Of a stretch of DNA of 64,000 nt, positions 33,297 through 42,007 are shown piece by piece. Numbering within the stretch: position 1 is the first letter of the stretch; each line of letters opens with the position of its first letter. Below the pieces are notes generated by a model. The model saw only the letters and a list, made by a program, of their open reading frames with translations, was not told the origin of the DNA and did no database searches. The translations under genes and the position numbers were made by a program. This DNA comes from an uncultured Erythrobacter sp. (GTDB lineage: Bacteria; Pseudomonadota; Alphaproteobacteria; Sphingomonadales; Sphingomonadaceae): assembly GCF_958304185.1 (NCBI RefSeq), contig NZ_OY284433.1, forward strand, positions 1,240,001 to 1,304,000, in the 5' to 3' direction.

Positions 33297-33566
33297 TCAA
33301 CGCACGGAACCGCGGCGAACGAGATTGACGATGGCGAGCAGGATCAGCGCGCCAAGGAACGACACCAGCAATGCGCTGATATCGAATGCGCCCGAAGTGA
33401 TCGGCGCAACGCCGAGCAAGGGCGAGATCAGGAACCCGGCAAGCAACGCGCCGACAATGCCGACCACGATGTTGAGGAGAATGCCCTGCTGCGCGTTGGT
33501 CCGCATCACGATGCTGGCGAGCCAGCCGAGAATGCCGCCGACGATAATGACAATTATTAGGTTCAT
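33297..33566 (-). CDS. GlsB/YeaQ/YmgE family stress-response membrane protein
   Basis: An 89-residue membrane protein with three hydrophobic helices and the family pattern GGILGWLASIVMRTNAQQGILLNIVVGIVGALLAGFL. The ATG at 33564-33566 follows AGGAGA. The family is induced by general and osmotic stress, fitting the neighbouring sigma factor and trehalose genes. It leads a two-gene unit with the small lipoprotein. The exact biochemical role is not known for the family. Confidence 0.9.
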   Translation of the reverse strand: MNLIIVIIVGGILGWLASIVMRTNAQQGILLNIVVGIVGALLAGFLISPLLGVAPITSGAFDISALLVSFLGALILLAIVNLVRRGSVR

Positions 33567-34164
33567 TCGTTGTCTCCTGGCCGAGGAATGTTCCGGTCCG
33601 GCACCTTGACGCTGCCAGGCAGCGATGCGCGGAACGGCCTCGACGCGGCCCTGACTGACAGGTCGGCAACTATTCACCATCACCTATGTTGTGCTCCCAG
33701 TGTGGGTGCGACTCAGGCCTGCGCGCGGCCACTCGAGCAGGATCGCGGGCATTGTCGGCCCGCCAATGCTCGTCCCAGAGCGGGAACATGGTTAAATCTG
33801 CCGACGCAATATCCCGGAAAGCCGCGATTGTTGCGGTATCGGGAAAACAGGTGCGGGATATATCACTTGACGAAACTACCGGCTCTCCTGATGATAATCC
33901 CACGGCAAAACTGTCTGCCGATTGGCCGCCCGCAGCTTTCAGCACGCGATGTGTGGGCGCCTTATGATTGAACGGGCACGCCGAAGTCGCCCGGCCTCAA
34001 TGGGCTAAGCGGCAATCCAGGGCGGAACGACCGGTGCGTTAGATGCCGGGCCACTTGCCAGGGGAAGACAAGAGGCGGCGGAGGGATCGCGCCGGGCCTG
34101 TGCGGAGTTCGTTCTCTGCGGTGCTCGACTGACCCTTTCGTAAAGGTGCAGTGGGGATGGGTGA
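33567..34164. other. Gene-poor spacer upstream of the BLUF gene
   Basis: About 600 bp without a supported gene. Overlapping open frames exist on both strands (33686-33967 plus and 33670-33945 minus), but neither has a ribosome site, a family pattern or a consistent coding bias. The region must hold the promoters of the GlsB/YeaQ gene and of the BLUF gene. No clear boxes were recognised. Confidence 0.45.
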
Positions 34165-35232
34165 ATGGCCAGGACGGACAACCTTCAAGTCGCGGAAGAC
34201 AATTGGATCGGGTGCCTGACGTATCAGAGCACTGCCACCAAGATTCCGGACGCAACCGAGCTGCAATCGCTCGCCCGGCAAGCCCGCGCGCGCAATCGCA
34301 GCGTCGGCGTTACGGGAATGTTGTTGTTCGAAGAAGGCCGGTTTCTCCAGACCCTCGAAGGCCCACCCGAAGGCTTGGAAGCAATCTGGTCCTCGGTCGC
34401 CCGCGATCAGCGCCACAGCGAAATCGAAGTGCTGAGCAAGCACATGGCGCCAGCCCGATTATTCACCGGCTGGGACATGTTCCTCAGCAGCAATGTCAGC
34501 CGCATTCCCGATCCCGTCGGCGGCCAATTCGACCTGCCGCCCGCCGTGGCCGAGCATGTTCGCAAGGCCGTGCAGATGTCGCTGGATGGCGATGATCTTG
34601 GTCTCAACGCGTTAATGGCGGCGCTCGCCGAACAGGGCTGGACGAGCGATACGGTGCTCAGTCTGCTGATCGAGCCTGCGGCCCGCGCGCTCGGCGATGC
34701 CTGGCTCGCCGATGATTGCACCGAGCTCGAACTGACGATCGCCATCAGCATGTTGCAGATGGCAGGCCACGCGGTGCGCTATGAAACGGCCCCGCAGGGG
34801 ATCCGCAGCAGCCGTTACAGCATCCTTTTGGCAACCGCGCCGGGGGAGCCGCATATGCTTGGCACGGCGCTGCTGGCCGACCAGTTCACCGATGCAGGCT
34901 GGCAAGTAGAGATGGCCTTCCCCGATACAGAGGAAGCCCTGCTCAACCAGCTCGGCGCGCAAAAGCCCGATGCGATCGACATCGGCCTGTCCGATGCCCT
35001 GTTCCGCCAGCAATCGCTGGATCGCCTGCGCAGCGCGGTCGAACACAGCCGCTTGGTTCCGGCCAACCACCCGACCGTGGTTTCGGTCGGCGGCCGCCTG
35101 TTTGCCGAGGCCGCCGCGACCGCTGCTTCGGTCGGCGCGGATCATGCGCGCATGACGGTGGCGGGCGCCAGCATCCGCATGGCCGAACTGGTGCGCAAAA
35201 GCCGACGTGAAAACAGCCGCAGAGGCCGTTAA
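34165..35232 (+). CDS. BLUF blue-light photoreceptor fused to a B12-binding/SCHIC-like domain (AppA-like)
   Basis: A 355-residue protein. Residues about 14-105 form a BLUF domain that binds FAD: the key tyrosine is in CLTYQST, the asparagine in ARNRSVGVTGMLLF and the glutamine in RFLQTLEG. A helical linker (about 125-205) leads to a cobalamin-binding-like domain (about 210-345). There PGEPHMLG replaces the DxHxxG motif and keeps the axial histidine. This is the AppA arrangement, in which light and redox or heme/cobalamin control an antirepressor of photosynthesis genes. No photosynthesis gene is near. Its stop overlaps the convergent oxidoreductase stop. Confidence 0.85.
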   Translation: MARTDNLQVAEDNWIGCLTYQSTATKIPDATELQSLARQARARNRSVGVTGMLLFEEGRFLQTLEGPPEGLEAIWSSVARDQRHSEIEVLSKHMAPARLFTGWDMFLSSNVSRIPDPVGGQFDLPPAVAEHVRKAVQMSLDGDDLGLNALMAALAEQGWTSDTVLSLLIEPAARALGDAWLADDCTELELTIAISMLQMAGHAVRYETAPQGIRSSRYSILLATAPGEPHMLGTALLADQFTDAGWQVEMAFPDTEEALLNQLGAQKPDAIDIGLSDALFRQQSLDRLRSAVEHSRLVPANHPTVVSVGGRLFAEAAATAASVGADHARMTVAGASIRMAELVRKSRRENSRRGR

Positions 35233-36629
35233 GAAGCGCTGGTTAGCCGCATCAGGTTCTGCACCGCCAGCGGGCCCATTTGCCGCATTTGCTGAAGCAC
35301 CGCCACCCGCGCACTATCGCTGCGGTCGACACTCGCGGCGATCTTGCCGAACCCGTCGAGCCGGCTTTGGCGGATCCACGTCCCCAACCGCTCATCCCCG
35401 AACCACGCGCCCTGGTTCATCAGGTTGACGATGTTGGTGGTGCAATAGCTGGTCAGATCATGCGGGAATGGCACCGTGCGGCACAGCGCGTTCTTCGCCG
35501 CATCATCGGGATAATGCGCCTCGACAAAGGCGATCAGCGCTGCCGAGAAACACGGCTGCGGCACCCGCACGAGTTGCGGCACGATCCGGTCGCCCTGAAA
35601 GATCGGCACCGACGGCCGCGCTTCGACTGCCGAGGCGGTGCAATCGATGTAAAGCGCATCCGCCACTGCCGGTTCGCTGCCTTCGTCCAGTTCAATCGCT
35701 GCGGCGGTGATCGCCTTCACGCGGCCCTTGCGCACGACATTGGTGACGCGGCGCAATTGCTCGACCTCGCCCGCCGAGATCGTCGCGTAGTGAAACATGG
35801 TGGGCGTGACATCAGGATCGATCCGCAGCATCGTGCCCGCTGCTTCAAGCCGCGCAAACACATCGTCCGGCGAGGCGCCTTCCGCAAAGGCCTGCATCTG
35901 CGCCAGCTGCCCGCCGAACACCGCGTCGAAAAACTCCACACCGGGCTGCGTGCAGGTGCGGTTGATCAGCCAGCCTTCGCGCGGCTTGACCCACTGGATC
36001 ACATCCGGCGGCGTTCCCATCGCGAGCAGCCAGCCCACCGCATCCATCGCGGTCTTGCCAGCACCCAGTACGACGAAGCGCGACGGCCGCTCAGGCTTGC
36101 GCCACAGGCGCATCATTTCGCCGGGGGGCACCAATTGCACACCCTCCCCCACGGCAAAGCTCGGGGTGTGGTTGGCCGGAATGGTCGGGCTGTTATAGGT
36201 CGCATCGACCGTCTTGCGGCGCACCGTCACCTGCGTTTCCCCGCCCGACATCAGCGAGACGATGCGGCCGTCCCCGCGATATTCGCTCATCGGCAGATAG
36301 GTGACCTGCCCCGACGGCAGCAGCCGCTGGCGCATGACCTTGTCGTAATAACCGCTCACCTCCGCGCCCGACGCCAGTTCGTACAGCCCCGCATTGGCAC
36401 CGTGGGTGTCTTTGCGGTTCTCTCCCAAGGGGAGCGAATTGACCCCGTAGAACGCCGAGGGCTGGTGCAGCGCGACAAAGCCATAGGCATCGTTCCAGTG
36501 CCCGCCGGGTTTCGCCTGCCTGTCAACGATGGTGACGTGCGCCTCAGTCTCGGCGATGATCGTATCGGCAAACGCCATGCCGACCGCCCCGCCGCCGATG
36601 ATCAGGTAGTCGGTTTCGATGGTGGTCAT
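35229..36629 (-). CDS. FAD/NAD(P)-binding oxidoreductase, flavin-monooxygenase-like
   Basis: A 466-residue protein with an N-terminal FAD fold (DYLIIGGGAVGMAFAD) and a second dinucleotide site (FVVLGAGKTAMDAVGWLL near residue 186), the arrangement of flavin-containing monooxygenases and related NAD(P)H oxidoreductases. The segment GGHWNDAYGFVALHQPSAFYGV resembles the family motif region after the first fold. Substrate unknown. It is divergent from a TetR regulator across about 100 bp that contains a palindromic operator, so it is probably induced by a TetR ligand that is also its substrate. Confidence 0.8.
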   Translation of the reverse strand: MTTIETDYLIIGGGAVGMAFADTIIAETEAHVTIVDRQAKPGGHWNDAYGFVALHQPSAFYGVNSLPLGENRKDTHGANAGLYELASGAEVSGYYDKVMRQRLLPSGQVTYLPMSEYRGDGRIVSLMSGGETQVTVRRKTVDATYNSPTIPANHTPSFAVGEGVQLVPPGEMMRLWRKPERPSRFVVLGAGKTAMDAVGWLLAMGTPPDVIQWVKPREGWLINRTCTQPGVEFFDAVFGGQLAQMQAFAEGASPDDVFARLEAAGTMLRIDPDVTPTMFHYATISAGEVEQLRRVTNVVRKGRVKAITAAAIELDEGSEPAVADALYIDCTASAVEARPSVPIFQGDRIVPQLVRVPQPCFSAALIAFVEAHYPDDAAKNALCRTVPFPHDLTSYCTTNIVNLMNQGAWFGDERLGTWIRQSRLDGFGKIAASVDRSDSARVAVLQQMRQMGPLAVQNLMRLTSAS

Positions 36630-36651
36630 GGCGCGCGCCTTCCTGCAATCT

Positions 36652-36677
36652 ATTTACACTGTAAATTTACATCGTAA
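36652..36677. promoter_or_regulatory. Operator-like palindromes between oxidoreductase and TetR gene
   Basis: ATTTACACTGTAAAT (36652-36666) is a perfect 7-1-7 palindrome, directly followed by the weaker TTACATCGTAA (36667-36677) with the same half site. It lies 23 bp from the oxidoreductase start in the divergent promoter region. This is a typical TetR-type autoregulatory operator. Confidence 0.75.
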
Positions 36678-36731
36678 GATTGAGGAGTCAAGCGCCCTTC
36701 GCTATGCTCGCCGTTGATCCGGAGAACCTCT

Positions 36732-37319
36732 TTGTCCCGCGCGCTCACCGATGATGACCTCGCCCGCTTTCAGGCGCAGCTGTGCGATGTGGCCGAGGTG
36801 ATGTTTGCCGAGCGCGGGGCAGAGCAGGTCTCCATGCGGCAGATCGCTGCCGCGCTCGGGGTCAGCCCGATGACGCCCTATCGCTATTTCGCCAGCCGGG
36901 ACGATATCTTGGCCGCCGTGCGGATCCGGGGCTTCGAACGCTTCGCCGAACAGCTTGAGGCCGCCTATGCGGCAACTCCGGGAGATGCCGCAGCCAGGGG
37001 CGCAGCAGCCGGGCGCGCCTATCTCGATTTCGCGCTGAGCAATGCCAACACCTATCGCCTGATGTTCGAACAGCATCAACAGGAGGACGGCAGCGACAAC
37101 GCGCTGGGCCGAGCGGTGGCGCGGGCGCGGGCGACGCTGTCGGTCTATGGCGACGGGTTGATCGGGAGCGGGATGGCGGAAGCCGAAGCGCGGGCGCTGG
37201 AACTGCTGATCTGGTCGACCTTGCACGGCGCAGTCACACTTGAACTGGCGGGCACCACCCCGCCAGGCTCGGCCCGGCAAACACTGGAACTGCTCGGCCG
37301 GCTCGAGATGCGCGGCTGA
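36732..37319 (+). CDS. TetR/AcrR-family regulator
   Basis: About 195 residues from a TTG at 36732, six bases after GGAGA; the upstream TTG at 36714 lacks a site. The N-terminal helix-turn-helix is VSMRQIAAALGVSPMTPYRYFASRDDIL. The C-terminal domain (about residues 70-190) has WSTLHGAVTLELAG, a common pattern in TetR_C proteins. It faces the oxidoreductase gene across a palindromic operator and probably represses it and itself. Ligand unknown. Confidence 0.85.
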   Translation: MSRALTDDDLARFQAQLCDVAEVMFAERGAEQVSMRQIAAALGVSPMTPYRYFASRDDILAAVRIRGFERFAEQLEAAYAATPGDAAARGAAAGRAYLDFALSNANTYRLMFEQHQQEDGSDNALGRAVARARATLSVYGDGLIGSGMAEAEARALELLIWSTLHGAVTLELAGTTPPGSARQTLELLGRLEMRG

Positions 37320-37328
37320 CCGGGGGCG

Positions 37329-38765
37329 TCAGTCGCCCGGCTCGCCCGCTCCCGCACCGCCGCCCAACGACACGAACAGCGTCGCGCCGTTTTGCAACCA
37401 TGCGCGGCGGGTGGCCAGCAATTGCTGCTCGGCGCTGAACAGATTGCGTTCGGCGTCCAGCACTTCGAGGTAATCGGCCACGCCCTCCCGGTAACGCGCC
37501 CGCGCGATGCGGGCGATTTCGACCTGAGCGGCCCGCGCCCGCTCCAGCGTCGCGATCTGCTGGGCAAGATATTCGCGCCCGGCGAGCGCATCGGACACTT
37601 CGCGGAACGCCTGCTGCACGGTGCGGTCATAGGTCGCGACCTGTTCGACCTCCAACGCCTTGGCCAGATCGAGGTTCGCCTCACGCTGACCGAAATCGAA
37701 GATCGGAAGCGAGATCGAAGGTCCGAAGCTCCAGCCCAGGCCATCGCCATCGAACAGGTTGCCAAGGCTGGTGGAGGTCAGGCCGACATTGCTGGTCAGC
37801 GAAATCGACGGGAAGAACGCCGCGCGCGCCGCCCCGATATTGGCACGTGCGGCGCGCAACTGTTCCTCGGCCGCGATAATGTCGGGCCGGGCCAGAAGCA
37901 GTTCGGACGGCAGCCCCGCCGCCAGCCGCCGCTCATCCGCCTGCGCTGCGAGCGAGAGGCCCTGCGGCAGGTTGTCCGGCACAGTCCCGCCCACCAGCAC
38001 TGCCAGCTGGTTGCGCAATTGCGCCAGCGCCAATCGCTCGCTGGCGATCTGCTGTTCGGCCTGAGTCAGCAGGGTTTCCGCCTGCCGGTATGGCAGCGCC
38101 GACGTCACCCCGGCATCCAGCCGCAGCTTGGCGATCTTCAAACCTTCCCGGCGGCTCGCCGCAGTCGCTTCGGCCAGCACGATCTGTTCTTCGGTCTCGA
38201 CGATTTCGAAATAGGTCGTGGCGGTGTCGGCGATCAGTGAGAGGTAGAACGCCCGCTGCGTGGCGACCGAAGCGAGGTAGCTCGCCCGCGCCGCTTCGCT
38301 CAGGTTCTTGACCCGGCCCCAGAAATCGAGCTCGAACGAGCTCACCCCGACCCCGATGTCATAGCGGTTGAAGGTGAAGGAGGCAGGCTGATTGCCGGAC
38401 CCGCCCCCGAGCGCCGGATTGCCCGCCGTGGCTTGGCGCGAGCGCGTGCCGCTGGCGGTCGCCACGACGCTCGGCAAGCGGCGGCTGTTCTCGATCCGGA
38501 AGCTGGCGCGGGCCTGCTCGATCCGGGCGGTCGCCGCCATCAGATCGCGATTGTTGGCGAGCGCGCTGGCAATCAGGTCTTGCAGGCGCGGGTCCTGATA
38601 CCATTCGCGATAGGACAGCTGGGATGCGACCACGGTGCCATCCGGGCGGTAGGCGGGATCGAAGGCAGGCGCAGTTGCCAGCTCCGGGCGCGTGTGATCG
38701 GGCGCGAGATTGACGCAGCCCGCCAGCATCGTCGATGCCAGCGCAAGAGTGACGAGGCGCTTCAT
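37329..38765 (-). CDS. NodT-family outer-membrane factor of an RND efflux system
   Basis: A 478-residue outer-membrane lipoprotein with lipobox MLAGC (C17), a TolC/OprM-like fold. It has two repeats of the outer-membrane efflux domain, with FELDFWGRVKNLSEAARASYLAS, LPSELLLARPDIIAAEEQLRAARANIGAARAAFFPSISL and REVSDALAGREY. Its start overlaps the stop of the pump gene by four bases (ATGA). It provides the exit channel for the pump and adaptor upstream in the same operon. Confidence 0.92.
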   Translation of the reverse strand: MKRLVTLALASTMLAGCVNLAPDHTRPELATAPAFDPAYRPDGTVVASQLSYREWYQDPRLQDLIASALANNRDLMAATARIEQARASFRIENSRRLPSVVATASGTRSRQATAGNPALGGGSGNQPASFTFNRYDIGVGVSSFELDFWGRVKNLSEAARASYLASVATQRAFYLSLIADTATTYFEIVETEEQIVLAEATAASRREGLKIAKLRLDAGVTSALPYRQAETLLTQAEQQIASERLALAQLRNQLAVLVGGTVPDNLPQGLSLAAQADERRLAAGLPSELLLARPDIIAAEEQLRAARANIGAARAAFFPSISLTSNVGLTSTSLGNLFDGDGLGWSFGPSISLPIFDFGQREANLDLAKALEVEQVATYDRTVQQAFREVSDALAGREYLAQQIATLERARAAQVEIARIARARYREGVADYLEVLDAERNLFSAEQQLLATRRAWLQNGATLFVSLGGGAGAGEPGD

Positions 38766-41700
38766 TGGGCAGGCTCCCCACCTTGTTGCGGATTATGCGG
38801 GAGCACGGGTTCCGCAGGCTTGTCCTGATGCTTGCCGCGGCCAAGGCGGCGCACCATCAGGTAGAGCAGCGGGATGAGGAAGATGCCAAGCACCGTCGCC
38901 GCAACCATCCCGCCGAGCACACCCGTGCCGACCGCGATGCGGCTGGCCGCGCCCGCGCCGCTCGCCAGCACCAGCGGCACCATCCCCATCGCAAAGGCGA
39001 GCGAGGTCATAATGATCGGCCGCAGCCGCAGCCGCGCCGCTGACCTTACGGCATCCAGCGGAGATTCGCCGCGATCTTCCTCCTCGATCGCGAACTCTAC
39101 GATGAGGATCGCGTTCTTGGCCGCGAGCCCGATGATCGTGATCAGCCCGACGTTGAAATAGACATCGGCCGAAAGCCCGCGCAGCATCGAGAACAACACC
39201 GCACCAAGCACGCCCATCGGCACGATCAGCAGCACGGCGAGCGGGATCGTCCAGCTTTCGTAAAGCGCGGCGAGCACCAGGAACACGACGACCACCGACA
39301 GGCCCAGCAGCAATCCGATCTGCCCGCCCGCCTGCTTTTCCTCGAATGAGACGCCCGTCCATTCATAGCCGATGCCTTGCGGCAGCTCGCCCGCGAGCCG
39401 CTCCATCTCGGCCAGCGCTGCGCCGGATGATTTGCCGGGCGCGGCCATCCCCGACAGGGTCATGGCCGGATAGCCGTTATACCGCGCCAGACTGGCAGGA
39501 GCGGCGGACCATTCCGCGGTGGCAAAGGCGCCGAACGGCACCAATTCGCCCACGGCATTGGGAATGCGCAAGGCCAGCACGTTATCCGGCGTCATGCGGA
39601 ACGGCGCATCGGCCTGCACCAACACCTGCAACACCCGCCCTTCGCGGTTGAAGTCATTCGCGTAGGCCGAACCGAAGGTGATCGAGAGCGCGGCATTGAC
39701 CTCGGCCATCGACAGGCCGAGCGCGCGGGCCTGCACCCGGTCGATTGCGATCTTGACCTCTGGGCTCGGCCCCTGATCCTCGGGCCGCAAGCCGGTAATG
39801 AGGGCGCTTTGCGATGCCGCGCCCAGCAACTGGTCGCGCGCGGCGATCAGTGCCTCACGCCCCAGCCCGGCGCGATCCTGCAACTTGAGCGTGAAGCCGG
39901 AGGCCTGCCCCAGCGACTGGATCGCAGGCGGCTGGATCACGAAGGCGGTGGCTCCGTCATTTTGCATAAACGTGCCCATGCCCTTGCCAAGCAGGGCATC
40001 CGCGCCGCTTTCGGGGGCACCGCGTTCTTCCCACGGCTTAAGCGAGGCAAACATCAGGGCATTGTTCTGGCCTTGGCCAAAGAAGCTGAAGCCGCGGATC
40101 ACCACTAGGCTATCGACTTCGGGCTGCGCCATCCAGAAATCAGTGACGGGCTTCAGCGCCTCGTCCATCCGTTCTTCCGTGGCGCCGGGAGGGGCCTGCA
40201 CGGCGGTGATCAGATAGCCCTGATCCTCGGTCGGAAGAAACGCGGTCGGCAGGCGCAGGAACAGCAGCACGGTGACGGCGACCAACGCGAGGAAGACCGC
40301 CATGCCGCGCTTGGGGCGGGAGAGGATGCGGGTGTTGGAGTGATCATACTTCCCCTCCATCCGCGCGAACCAGATGTTGAACTTGCCCAAGAAGCGCCCG
40401 GCAACCCCGCGCGCACTGGCCAGCCAGCCGCGCCAGCCAGGCTGATGCGGGGCAGGGTCACCCGGAGTCTCGCCTGCGTGCCCTGCCCCATGCCCCTCAC
40501 CCGCAATCGGCTTCAGGAACGTCGCGCACAGCGCCGGGGTGAGCGACAGCGCCAGAAACGCCGAGAAGAAGATCGCGATCGCCAGCGTCACCGAAAACTG
40601 GCGGTAGATGCCGCCGGTCGATCCCGGGAAGAACGCCATCGGCACGAACACCGCGATCAGCACCAGCGTGATGCCGATGATGGCGGTGGTGATCTGGTCC
40701 ATCGCCTTGCGGGTCGCCTCCAGCGGGGAGAGGCCTTCCTCGCGCATGATCCGCTCGACATTCTCGATAACCACGATTGCGTCATCGACCAGAATGCCGA
40801 TCGCCAGCACCATGCCGAACAAGGACAGCACGTTGATCGAAAAGCCGAACAGCCACAGTCCCAGACAGGCACCCGCCAGCGCAATCGGCACCACCAGCGT
40901 CGGGATTAGCGTCGCGCGCCAGTTCTGGAGGAACAGGTACATGACCAAGAACACCAGCACCATCGCCTCAACCAGCGTCTTGATCACCTCGTCGACCGAG
41001 GCCTGGACGAAAGGCGTGGTGTCATAGGGGATCGACCAGGTGACATCGCCCGGCAGGCCGGGGGCGAGCTCAGCCATGCGCGCCTTCACGCCCTCTGCTG
41101 CGGCGAGCGCGTTGGCACCGGTGCCAAGCTGCACCGCCATCCCCGCCATCGGCGTGCCATTGAGCGTGGTCGATGTGGCGTAGCTTTGCGCGCCGACCTC
41201 GATCCGGGCGACTTCGCCCAGCCGTACCACCGCAGCGCCGGTGTTGGCCCGCAGGATGATATTCTCGAACTCCTCGACCGTCTTGAACCGGCCCTCGCTG
41301 GAAATTGTCGCGGTGATCTGCTGGCCGGCTGCGAGCGGCTTGGCTCCGATCGAGCCACCGGCGATCTGGGCGTTCTGTTCGCGGATCGCGTTCAGCACTG
41401 CGGTGGGCGAAAGGTTGTAGGACGCCAGTGCATCGGGATCGAGCCAGATGCGCATCGCATAGGGCGAGCCGAACAGAGTAACATCGCCCACCCCCGGCAC
41501 ACGGCGCAGTTCGTCGATCACCTGACTGGAGGCGATGTTGCCGAGATCGGTGCTGTTGAGGTTGCCTGCTGGCGACGTCAGCGCGACGATCAGCAGGAAC
41601 CCGGCATTGGCCTGCCTGACGGTAATACCCTGCTGGCGGACTTCTTCGGGCAGGCGCGCTTCGACCGTGCTGAGGCGGTTCTGCACTTCGGTCTGGGCGA

Positions 41701-42004
41701 TATCGATATCGGTCCCGGCCTCGAAGGTCAGCGTGATGCTCGCCGTGCCGTTCGATGCACTGGACGAGGCCATGTAGAGGAAACCTTCGACCCCGTTGAG
41801 CTGCTGTTCGATCACCTGCGTGACGTTCTGTTCCAGCGTCTGGGCGTCAGCGCCGGGATAGACCACGCTGATCGTCAGCGATGGCGGAGCGACTTCGGGA
41901 TATTGCTCGATCGGCAAGGCGCGCACGGCGATGATCCCGGCGAGCAGGATGCCGAGCGCCATCACCCACGCAAAGATCGGGCGATCAATGAAAAAGCGGG
42001 CCAT
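38762..42004 (-). CDS. RND multidrug efflux pump inner-membrane subunit (AcrB/MexB-like)
   Basis: A 1080-residue hydrophobe/amphiphile efflux RND transporter with 12 membrane helices and two large periplasmic loops. Proton-relay residues are visible: the aspartate pair in LAIGILVDDAIVVIENVERIM and the lysine in GLAAKNAILIVEFA. The first helix ends MARFFIDRPIFAWVMA as in AcrB. A cytoplasmic insertion of about 60 residues (EGHGAGHAGETPGDPAPHQPGWRGW) between the two halves is longer than in AcrB. The gene lies 3 bp after the adaptor gene. Substrates unknown. Confidence 0.94.
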   Translation of the reverse strand: MARFFIDRPIFAWVMALGILLAGIIAVRALPIEQYPEVAPPSLTISVVYPGADAQTLEQNVTQVIEQQLNGVEGFLYMASSSASNGTASITLTFEAGTDIDIAQTEVQNRLSTVEARLPEEVRQQGITVRQANAGFLLIVALTSPAGNLNSTDLGNIASSQVIDELRRVPGVGDVTLFGSPYAMRIWLDPDALASYNLSPTAVLNAIREQNAQIAGGSIGAKPLAAGQQITATISSEGRFKTVEEFENIILRANTGAAVVRLGEVARIEVGAQSYATSTTLNGTPMAGMAVQLGTGANALAAAEGVKARMAELAPGLPGDVTWSIPYDTTPFVQASVDEVIKTLVEAMVLVFLVMYLFLQNWRATLIPTLVVPIALAGACLGLWLFGFSINVLSLFGMVLAIGILVDDAIVVIENVERIMREEGLSPLEATRKAMDQITTAIIGITLVLIAVFVPMAFFPGSTGGIYRQFSVTLAIAIFFSAFLALSLTPALCATFLKPIAGEGHGAGHAGETPGDPAPHQPGWRGWLASARGVAGRFLGKFNIWFARMEGKYDHSNTRILSRPKRGMAVFLALVAVTVLLFLRLPTAFLPTEDQGYLITAVQAPPGATEERMDEALKPVTDFWMAQPEVDSLVVIRGFSFFGQGQNNALMFASLKPWEERGAPESGADALLGKGMGTFMQNDGATAFVIQPPAIQSLGQASGFTLKLQDRAGLGREALIAARDQLLGAASQSALITGLRPEDQGPSPEVKIAIDRVQARALGLSMAEVNAALSITFGSAYANDFNREGRVLQVLVQADAPFRMTPDNVLALRIPNAVGELVPFGAFATAEWSAAPASLARYNGYPAMTLSGMAAPGKSSGAALAEMERLAGELPQGIGYEWTGVSFEEKQAGGQIGLLLGLSVVVVFLVLAALYESWTIPLAVLLIVPMGVLGAVLFSMLRGLSADVYFNVGLITIIGLAAKNAILIVEFAIEEEDRGESPLDAVRSAARLRLRPIIMTSLAFAMGMVPLVLASGAGAASRIAVGTGVLGGMVAATVLGIFLIPLLYLMVRRLGRGKHQDKPAEPVLPHNPQQGGEPAQ

Positions 42005-42007
42005 AAA

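Noticed and set aside
33670..33967. Two overlapping short frames (one per strand) upstream of the BLUF gene
   Set aside because: No ribosome site, no family resemblance and no reason to prefer a strand; left as spacer.
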